Positions 6,325-11,223 of a stretch of DNA of 11,223 nucleotides are shown here, piece by piece; position 1 is the first letter of the stretch, and each line of letters begins with the position of its first letter. Below the pieces are notes generated by a model. The model made no database searches and was not told the DNA's origin. It saw nothing but the letters and a program-made list of their open reading frames with translations. The DNA lies in the NCBI GenBank assembly GCA_016208845.1, contig JACQXH010000170.1:1-11223 (forward strand), written 5' to 3'. This stretch comes from Nitrospirota bacterium. GTDB lineage: Bacteria; Nitrospirota; Thermodesulfovibrionia; UBA6902; BMS3Bbin08. The translations under genes were made by a program, and so were the position numbers.

Positions 6325-6528
6325 CTAACTTTTCTTTGCGTATTTCTTCTTAAACTTCTGCACCCTGCCTTCAGCATCAACCAGCTTCTGCCTTCCGGTG
6401 AAGAAGGGGTGGCATTTAGAACAAATATCAACACGGATCGTCGGTTTGGTCGACTTTGTGGTGAAAGTTTCCCCGCAGACGCAAACGGCCTGAATTTCTT
6501 TATATGCCGGATGAATTCCCTCTTTCAT
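6325..6528 (-). CDS. rpmE: 50S ribosomal protein L31, zinc-binding type
   Basis: L31 sits at the central protuberance of the large ribosomal subunit. The ATG at 6528 gives a 67-residue protein starting MKEGIHPAYKEI, the usual L31 opening. It has GGAGG five bases upstream, so the in-frame TTG further upstream is not the start. Four cysteines (16, 18, 36, 39) in CVC...CSKC form the zinc ribbon of the C+ type, and HPFFTGRQKLVDAEGRVQKF is the conserved C-terminal part. It has its own promoter and a strong terminator, so it is largely monocistronic despite pointing into the prfA operon. Confidence 0.96.
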   Translation of the reverse strand: MKEGIHPAYKEIQAVCVCGETFTTKSTKPTIRVDICSKCHPFFTGRQKLVDAEGRVQKFKKKYAKKS

Positions 6529-6533
6529 TTTAA

Positions 6534-6538
6534 CCTCC
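6534..6538 (-). promoter_or_regulatory. Shine-Dalgarno that decides the rpmE start
   Basis: GGAGG on the minus strand lies five bases before the ATG at 6528 and selects it over the in-frame TTG at 6540, which would place this site inside the coding region. Confidence 0.85.
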
Positions 6539-6559
6539 AAGTTTAAAAACTAACGTTAT

Positions 6560-6589
6560 AATATAGCAGAAATAAAAATGATTTATCAA
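6560..6589 (-). promoter_or_regulatory. Probable sigma-70 promoter of rpmE
   Basis: On the minus strand TTGATA (6584-6589) and TATATT (6560-6565) are 18 bases apart and sit about 30 nt upstream of the rpmE start. The surrounding DNA is AT-rich. It points away from the promoter of the SPOR-TPR gene without overlapping it. Confidence 0.6.
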
Positions 6590-6614
6590 TGCAGGACGAT
6601 TTTGCCCTGATGAC

Positions 6615-6642
6615 TTGACTCTTGCCGTAGAACTGATATAGA
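6615..6642 (+). promoter_or_regulatory. Probable sigma-70 promoter of the SPOR-TPR gene
   Basis: TTGACT (6615-6620) and TATAGA (6637-6642) are 16 bases apart. Transcription would begin near 6649, just past the ATG at 6646. That ATG would therefore not be on the message, which favours the TTG start at 6712. Confidence 0.55.
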
Positions 6643-6711
6643 TTTATGCATGAATATAAAATCAGTCTGCTTTTGCCTTTGTCTTCACGAGAGCTTCAAC
6701 CAGAGGTTGTT

Positions 6712-7620
6712 TTGAACAGGCTAAACTTTAGAAAAATAATATTTTATGCGTTATTTATTTTTATAGTGTCTGCGCCTGCCGTCTCTTATTCAGTGCAATC
6801 TGTCTTTACCGTTCAGACAGGAAGCTTTGATACCTTAGAGGTCGCACAAAAAGAATTTGATTCACTCGTAGCGTTATTGAACAGCGATGAGCTTGATTCC
6901 CTCAGGATAGAAAAAATAGGGATATATTACTGCGTAAGGCTTGGCAGATTTGATGATCAGTCAGGCGCGGAAAATTTCCTTTCGCCGTTGAGAGCCAAAC
7001 TCCCTGATGCGGTCATTCTTAAGGCTTATTATTCAGAAAGCCGTATATTAAAATTAATCAACAGCGCACCGGCAAGTGCCGGGCCTGCTATTAAAGAACA
7101 ACCTGTTCAGGTCCCTGAAAAAGCAAAAATCCGGACAGAGGATAAGTCTGTCGAAAGGCCGGGAAGTGATTCAATAGAAAAACAGGTTAAAGAAATAGCG
7201 GCCCTTGTTGAGAGGAAAGATCTTGCAAAGGCGCTCGACCTGGCAAGGTCTGCGGCATCGGCTCATCCTGAGAGCTATGAGATCAATGGCTGGTACGGGG
7301 TTGTACTGCTCAAGAACAACCAGCCTGCAGAAGCAATAAAATACTTCCGGAAGGCTTCGGAAATGATGCCTGACGTGCCTGACTACCACAACGGGATCGG
7401 ATACAGTTTATTTTTCATGAACAAACCTGATGATGCCATCGTCGAGTTCAGCAAGTCCCTGAACCTTGATGCCTCAAATCTTGATGCACTCAGCGGTCTC
7501 GGGGTATCACATGCAAAGATTGGCCAAAAGGAAAAGGCTGCGGAGTACTATAATTTACTAAAAGATCTTGACAGAGATACTGCAGACAAAGTACTTGCGA
7601 TAATTAATAAAACGCAATAA
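6712..7620 (+). CDS. Exported SPOR-domain / TPR-repeat protein
   Basis: The product has a basic N-terminus (MNRLNFRK) and a hydrophobic segment IIFYALFIFIVSAPAV (about 9-24), so it is exported or anchored. A SPOR-like domain follows at about 30-106 (FTVQTGSF...YYCVRLGRFDDQSGAENFL). After a charged, low-complexity linker (about 115-155) come three or four TPR-like helical repeats (about 158-280), for example EINGWYGVVLLKNNQPAEAI and DYHNGIGYSLFFMNKPDDAI. SPOR domains bind peptidoglycan stripped of stem peptides, and TPRs mediate protein contacts, so a periplasmic cell-wall or division role is likely; the precise partner is unknown. I prefer the TTG at 6712, with AGAGG five bases upstream, giving 302 residues. 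The ATG at 6646 (324 residues) has no ribosome-binding site and lies before the predicted transcription start. Confidence 0.82.
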   Translation: MNRLNFRKIIFYALFIFIVSAPAVSYSVQSVFTVQTGSFDTLEVAQKEFDSLVALLNSDELDSLRIEKIGIYYCVRLGRFDDQSGAENFLSPLRAKLPDAVILKAYYSESRILKLINSAPASAGPAIKEQPVQVPEKAKIRTEDKSVERPGSDSIEKQVKEIAALVERKDLAKALDLARSAASAHPESYEINGWYGVVLLKNNQPAEAIKYFRKASEMMPDVPDYHNGIGYSLFFMNKPDDAIVEFSKSLNLDASNLDALSGLGVSHAKIGQKEKAAEYYNLLKDLDRDTADKVLAIINKTQ

Positions 7621-7631
7621 ATAATTTTATT

Positions 7632-7692
7632 ACCACGGATTAACACAGATGTGCACAGATCTGCCTGTCGGCAGGTAAGCACAGATTTTAAA
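7632..7692. repeat. Degenerate CACAGAT repeat with an inserted small palindrome
   Basis: After the SPOR-TPR stop, ACCACGGATTAACACAGAT is followed by further CACAGAT copies at 7654-7660 and 7680-7686. Between the last two sits a 19-nt block with the palindrome CTGCC-TGTC-GGCAG (7661-7674). Removing the block would leave CACAGAT units side by side. Confidence 0.45.
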
Positions 7693-7734
7693 GGCCGGGT
7701 ATTTTAAAGACAGGGATTAGGTATTGGGATTTAT

Positions 7735-7772
7735 TTTTTACCAACCCCTAACCTCTAACGACCGACCCCTGA
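7735..7772. repeat. Short degenerate CCCCTAAC-type repeats between convergent genes
   Basis: CCAACCCCTAACCTCTAACG and the adjacent GACCGACCCCTGAG form a run of imperfect CCCCTAAC-like units between the ends of the SPOR-TPR and PEP-CTERM genes. No gene or clear terminator is seen in 7621-7780. Confidence 0.3.
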
Positions 7773-7780
7773 GCTTGTTT

Positions 7781-8551
7781 TTAGTTGCTTCTTTTATTCC
7801 TGAGCCTTTTAAAACCCAATATTGCTCCGCCCACTATAAAGAGGGACGAACTAACTGGTTCAGGAACAACCGCATTAATCTTCATAGCCAGGTTGCCGCT
7901 GGCATCAACATTCCAGTTAGTGCCCGGGGTACCGGTATCGGTCCATGCAAGACCGTCAATTCCATTGGCCGCATCAAGATTGCCCCATCTCCAGAACCAG
8001 TCATTGTTCGGATTGCCTGTCGTGTTGTTGTATACCTCAACCCAATAGGTTCCCTGGCCCAGGGGTACAGGATTAGCCAGGGTTAATGTGTATTCATATT
8101 CTGTAGTAGTTGTAACCCCACCCCACCATTGTTGTTTCACACTGCCTATATTGGCCCGGCTTGTCGCTACATTGAACTCGGAATATATATTTGTCCCGAC
8201 AGAACCTCCGGAGTCGTTATGAAATATCACGGTAAAATTATCGCCGCTCAGAGGCGGTGCGCTTTGCCACCAATAACCACCCCATAGCGTAATGTCAGAT
8301 ATTGAAGCAGCAGAATTCATAACAAAATTTTCAGCAAGGATCTGTAAAGGAAGGGATTCCGGACTGACGTCAGAATATGGAGAAGCTCCTACAGTATCAT
8401 TTGGCGATGGGTTAACAGGCATGATCCTGGACTGTGATAAGATGGTCGTTTCGGCAGAAACCGGCTGTAAATATGCAACCGCTGTAAACAGCAGCGCAAG
8501 AAAAATACACAAAGATGATTTTAGTAAATTTTTTGCTGCCAAATTCTTCAT
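7781..8551 (-). CDS. Secreted PEP-CTERM protein, function unknown
   Basis: The start is taken at ATG 8551, with AGGGGG closely upstream, giving 256 residues. An in-frame start seven codons earlier has no better site. The N-terminus is a Sec signal peptide: lysines at 2, 7 and 11, the hydrophobic run SLCIFLALLFTAVAYL, and likely cleavage after VSA33. The C-terminus is a PEP-CTERM sorting signal: VPEP (229-232), a hydrophobic segment SSLFIVGGAILGF and the basic tail KRLRNKR. Such proteins are exported and processed by an exosortase, and are typical of bacteria that make an extracellular polysaccharide matrix. The middle is rich in W, G, N and T with alternating beta-like segments, suggesting a beta-sandwich; I do not recognise the family. 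No exosortase gene lies in this window. Confidence 0.9.
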   Translation of the reverse strand: MKNLAAKNLLKSSLCIFLALLFTAVAYLQPVSAETTILSQSRIMPVNPSPNDTVGASPYSDVSPESLPLQILAENFVMNSAASISDITLWGGYWWQSAPPLSGDNFTVIFHNDSGGSVGTNIYSEFNVATSRANIGSVKQQWWGGVTTTTEYEYTLTLANPVPLGQGTYWVEVYNNTTGNPNNDWFWRWGNLDAANGIDGLAWTDTGTPGTNWNVDASGNLAMKINAVVPEPVSSSLFIVGGAILGFKRLRNKRSN

Positions 8552-8645
8552 TATTCCCCCTTTGTTTGACATTCCTGTCCTTCTTTAAAGGTTAATAACA
8601 AAAGACTTAATCTTTTCCAGCAACATAATCCATATCCTTGTTAAT

Positions 8646-8674
8646 ATATTACCAAAATAATATTAAATTGTCAA
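8646..8674 (-). promoter_or_regulatory. Sigma-70-like promoter of the PEP-CTERM gene
   Basis: On the minus strand a perfect TTGACA (8669-8674) is followed after 17 bases by TAATAT (8646-8651). The start site would be near 8640, leaving a 5' leader of roughly 90 nt. Some PEP-CTERM genes are driven by sigma-54 promoters, but I saw no GG-N10-GC pattern here. Confidence 0.65.
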
Positions 8675-8756
8675 TTTATTTTACTTAGCGGTAAGCAATA
8701 AGGTTTTTTTGGGGATAATAATGCTCCGCGTTGATCGGTTGCTGGCTCTATTTAGA

Positions 8757-8893
8757 GTCTGTTATAAACTCGACATTAAGCCGTCATTCCCGCAGTTTTC
8801 TAAGCGGGAATCCAGTCTTCTTAAGAGGTTCTGGATACCCAATTACAGGCTTCGGGTATGACAAAAATAAAAAATGGCAGTTTATAAACAGAC
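8757..8893. repeat. Composite inverted-repeat element containing a GTCATTC-type palindrome
   Basis: The outer arms GTCTGTTATAAAC (8757-8769) and GTTTATAAACAGAC (8880-8893) are inverted copies differing by one base. The core, 8783-8862, begins GTCATTCCCGC and ends GGGTATGAC, with inner GGGAATCCAG and CTGGATACCC arms. The whole could fold as one long hairpin between the J-domain gene and the PEP-CTERM promoter, and may also act as a transcriptional barrier. The right arm supplies the stop codon and last residues of the J-domain gene. Confidence 0.65.
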
Positions 8894-10792
8894 ACTATTT
8901 AATGAAGGCAAAGGCAATGTTAATTTCGGGACCGCTGACACAACAGCCCGGGGTTCTTTCGCTGTTTTAGATATTTGTTCCTGTGCTTGTTCCTGTATTT
9001 GTTTCTCTGCCGGTACATAGAACCCTCTCACCATTAAAATAACCGCTGCTAAAATAACCGCGATCATTCCTGCAGAAATATAGAGCCGGCTCTTTCTTGC
9101 CACTCCTGTTTCAGGAGAAATAGTTTTCTCCTCCTCAGCAACGGCCACATGCCCTGTCTCAGCTGCCTCAGCGCTGACCGTTTCAATGTGCTCAGCCCCT
9201 TCAACAATATAACCTTCATCCTCTTTCTGCACCTCTGTAAATTCTTCGGCCCCGGTGGAAGACGGCGGCTCAGATACAGCCTCTGTCTTTTCTTCATCTG
9301 ACAAGGATCCTTCAACTCCGGCACATTCCTGAACTTCATCGGCACCTTCAGCAGCGCTGTATGCTTCGGCTGATCCCGCTTCTCCGGGGGTTGCCTCAGC
9401 TGGAGCCAAACACTCAGACAATGGTTCTTCAGTTGGAATTACAATCCCCTCTGCCGCTTTTTCCTCTTTCACCTCTGCTTTGCCGGCCAGTAAAGAGTCA
9501 TATTCCATTTTATTTGCAGGGTCAGACAGTGTTTCATAGGCCTTGGCTGAGCAGGAGAAAATATGTGATAATTTGTCCTTAATCTCTTTTTCCTGTGAGG
9601 GCAAGTCAAAATGCCTGTCAGGATGAAATTGCCTGGATATCCTGTAATAAGCATCTCTGATCTCTTCACTTGATGAGTCGCTCTTAACTCCAAGGACCTC
9701 ATAATAATTAAGGGACTCACATTTTTGGAACATGTTTTCTATTATTTCTTCAAATCCTTCCGAGTTTTTTTCAGCGGGTTTGCTTAAGACCTCCTCTATC
9801 GGGTATACGACCGGCTCATCCACTTCTGTCTTTACCCTTATGAGCCCGGTATTAAGCAATGCGCAGACCGTCCTTAGAGTCTCAAAGTCAGGGTAAGGGG
9901 AAAAAGACAATATCGCCTTAAGCGGATATACACCATTCACATAAGCAAGAATCTTTTTGTCCTGTTCCTCGAGAATGAGGTCCTGAAAGACATTTAATGG
10001 ATCAGGAGAAAAATCCAGAACATCGTCAACCGACGGACAGACTTTGTTAATGTAAGGCACATTGCTGATCCTCTTGATCCCGCGATATATTAGGTTCGCA
10101 GCGCTTATCCTGAGCGTGATCACTTCCTCGGACGGCAGTGGGCCTTCCCTGAATTGAAATGCAGCATCTTCGATGGTAAAAACACTGAGAATTATTCCTT
10201 CTATCTGGGACTGCACCGCCGTATAAAGCTCCTTTGGCGTAAGACATCCCATACTTACCAGTATCTTCCCATACCTCTGGCCTGTTTTTTCAAGCTGTTG
10301 AGATGCCTGGCTGTATTCTTCAAACGTGATCTGCCCGTTCTTTAAAAGAAATGCTCCAAGCCGGTCATCTTCATTATTTGATGCCGCAAAAACAATATCA
10401 CCATTCCTTATAAATATTTTTTTAACCGTTGAACCGCTTTCAATATCAAGCACCCCTGTCTTGATGTTACGTTGAAGGCTGATAAGCAGTTCTGCCAGCT
10501 TAAGATCCTTTATAGCACCCTTGAGGTCATCGATCCTTTTGAAACCTGCCTTCAGGCCGTTGGCAACTTCCTTTATCCACATAACTTTGCCCCTGAACTT
10601 CATTCCGTGATCCGTAATATTAATATCTGCATGAATGCCGGGGACAAGCCTCGATGCGCTGTCAACGACCGCGCTGATGCCGTCAGTAGAGTAATCTACG
10701 ACCCTGCCTTTAAATATACCGGCGCTGAGCCTTATTTCACACTCACTGTGGTTGCCCTGGCGCCTTATATCCCTTTTTTCTTCTGTCCTCAT
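8882..10792 (-). CDS. PilZ / DUF4388 / J-domain protein with a C-terminal membrane helix
   Basis: This is a 636-residue multidomain protein. Residues 1-90 look like a PilZ domain: RDIRR (7-11, the RxxxR motif) and DYSTDG (33-38, D/NxSxxG) are the two cyclic-di-GMP-binding motifs. Residues about 95-245 resemble DUF4388 (PATAN), with ...LKTG-like VLDIESG and GDIVFAASN segments. A less defined region (250-350) follows. A J domain lies at about 361-437 (YYEVLGV...FHPDR, HPD at 390-392, YETLSDPANKMEYD), which would stimulate an Hsp70 ATPase. Next comes a long acidic, Ala/Glu/Ser-rich and probably disordered stretch (438-562), then one membrane helix (about 570-589) and a short Gln-rich tail. I infer a c-di-GMP-responsive chaperone adaptor tethered to the membrane; clients are unknown. 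The start at 10792 has no Shine-Dalgarno and lies just after a TATAAT. The last residues are encoded by a repeat arm. Confidence 0.9.
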   Translation of the reverse strand: MRTEEKRDIRRQGNHSECEIRLSAGIFKGRVVDYSTDGISAVVDSASRLVPGIHADINITDHGMKFRGKVMWIKEVANGLKAGFKRIDDLKGAIKDLKLAELLISLQRNIKTGVLDIESGSTVKKIFIRNGDIVFAASNNEDDRLGAFLLKNGQITFEEYSQASQQLEKTGQRYGKILVSMGCLTPKELYTAVQSQIEGIILSVFTIEDAAFQFREGPLPSEEVITLRISAANLIYRGIKRISNVPYINKVCPSVDDVLDFSPDPLNVFQDLILEEQDKKILAYVNGVYPLKAILSFSPYPDFETLRTVCALLNTGLIRVKTEVDEPVVYPIEEVLSKPAEKNSEGFEEIIENMFQKCESLNYYEVLGVKSDSSSEEIRDAYYRISRQFHPDRHFDLPSQEKEIKDKLSHIFSCSAKAYETLSDPANKMEYDSLLAGKAEVKEEKAAEGIVIPTEEPLSECLAPAEATPGEAGSAEAYSAAEGADEVQECAGVEGSLSDEEKTEAVSEPPSSTGAEEFTEVQKEDEGYIVEGAEHIETVSAEAAETGHVAVAEEEKTISPETGVARKSRLYISAGMIAVILAAVILMVRGFYVPAEKQIQEQAQEQISKTAKEPRAVVSAVPKLTLPLPSLNSVCL

Positions 10793-10798
10793 AATTCA

Positions 10799-10826
10799 AT
10801 TATACTAACTCGCTGTTCTTAATCAA
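10799..10826 (-). promoter_or_regulatory. Promoter of the J-domain gene, implying a leaderless message
   Basis: On the minus strand a perfect TATAAT (10799-10804) is preceded after 16 bases by TTGATT (10821-10826). Only six bases separate TATAAT from the ATG, so transcription would begin at or next to the start codon. This fits the absence of a Shine-Dalgarno. Confidence 0.55.
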
Positions 10827-11062
10827 ATGCATTGCCATCTATCTGTACTTATTAGATTATTTCGTTAGCGTCTGCCTGCGCCTTTTGTTCAGGCCCGCCT
10901 CGGGATTCAACTGTCATAACATCATTCATCGAGTTAACCTACGCAAGACATGTGCCAGTAGAAAATCTATAAAAAATAGGGTTCGAGGGTTCGAGGGGTC
11001 AAGTGATTATAAATATTGATAAATTTATTGATGTCTTAACCAAACAATGCAATAAACCACAG

Positions 11063-11085
11063 CCAAAAGTAGGCGCTTCTAAGCG
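11063..11085 (+). repeat. Palindromic insertion unit, copy C (23 nt)
   Basis: It begins CCAAAAGTAGG, identical to copy B over 11 bases, and has the core CGCTT-CT-AAGCG. Relative to copies A and B the outer core pair has changed from T-A to C-G on both sides, again keeping the palindrome. Removing it joins CCACAG to AGGACACAGAG, restoring a tandem CACAGAG-GA-CACAGAG. Confidence 0.65.
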
Positions 11086-11178
11086 AGGACACAGAGAAAC
11101 ACCTTAATATTAAAGAATAAAAGATCATTTTCATTACTTTTCTCTGTGCACTCCTTTGTGCAACAAAGATTCATATTA

Positions 11179-11198
11179 CATAAGCGACTGAGCTTATG
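11179..11198. repeat. Perfect small palindrome beside ACACAGAGAA
   Basis: CATAAGC and GCTTATG flank a six-base loop (GACTGA). It is followed two bases later by AACACAGAGAA, just as copy C is followed by GACACAGAGAA, so it may be another palindrome inserted beside the same host repeat. Confidence 0.5.
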
Positions 11199-11223
11199 AG
11201 AACACAGAGAACCCTTTGGGAAT

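Larger units (their letters stand above)
10827..11223. other. Non-coding, repeat-rich right end
   Basis: I see no gene here. The stretch contains GCCTG...CAGGC and CCCG-CCT-CGGG palindromes (about 10874-10901), doubled GGGTTCGA blocks with GGGGTCAAG (10980-11003), a third copy of the 22-nt insertion unit (11063-11085), inverted CACAGAGAAA / TTTTCTCTGTG segments (about 11090 and 11140), and a 7-bp-arm palindrome at 11179-11198 next to another ACACAGAGAA. Confidence 0.6.

Noticed and set aside
7661..7674. Terminator for the SPOR-TPR gene
   Set aside because: The CTGCC/GGCAG hairpin is not followed by a T tract and looks like part of an inserted repeat.
7724..8086. 120-codon plus-strand ORF antisense to the PEP-CTERM gene
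   Set aside because: Overlaps a gene with convincing signal peptide and sorting signal; no ribosome-binding site or family match.
8600..8700. Sigma-54 promoter for the PEP-CTERM gene
   Set aside because: No GG-N10-GC pattern at suitable spacing; a TTGACA-17-TAATAT promoter explains the region better.
10472..10822. 116-codon plus-strand ORF antisense to the PilZ region
   Set aside because: Shadow of the minus-strand PilZ/DUF4388 coding frame; no family match.

Overview
The window (about 11.2 kb, moderate GC) looks like a bacterial chromosome segment, probably from an uncultured Nitrospirota- or Deltaproteobacteria-like organism. That placement is an inference. It rests on the rpmE / DUF1385 / prfA / prmC / murA / his gene order, a PEP-CTERM (exosortase) surface protein, a PilZ-DUF4388-J-domain membrane protein, and the density of short dispersed repeats. 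No rRNA, tRNA or CRISPR was seen.

Layout. Positions 1-127 hold the 5' end of an unidentified minus-strand gene that leaves the window. Positions 128-565 are non-coding and built from nested palindromic repeats, one of which forms a probable terminator for the operon to its right. Positions 566-6031 are a tightly packed minus-strand housekeeping operon, transcribed DUF1385 membrane protein -> prfA (release factor 1) -> prmC (release-factor methyltransferase) -> murA (first step of peptidoglycan synthesis) -> a decayed hisD. Just upstream, rpmE (ribosomal protein L31) has its own promoter and terminator. Divergent from it is a plus-strand gene for an exported SPOR-TPR protein. Positions 7781-8551 (minus) encode a secreted PEP-CTERM protein. 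Positions 8882-10792 (minus) encode a 636-residue PilZ-DUF4388-J-domain protein with one membrane helix. The right end is non-coding repeat sequence.

How the genes relate. rpmE, prfA and prmC serve translation; PrmC methylates the GGQ glutamine of RF1, so their adjacency makes sense. MurA feeds cell-wall synthesis, and the SPOR-TPR protein probably acts at the peptidoglycan. The PEP-CTERM protein depends on an exosortase encoded elsewhere.

The most unusual feature is a population of short palindromic insertions. A roughly 22-nt unit interrupts two different 10-bp-arm palindromes at the same relative position; removing it restores both exactly. A third copy interrupts a CACAGAG tandem at the other end of the window. 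A different palindromic family (GTCATTC...TGACA) occurs three times, once as an in-frame 93-bp insertion inside prmC. hisD carries two internal deletions, one of which shifts the frame.
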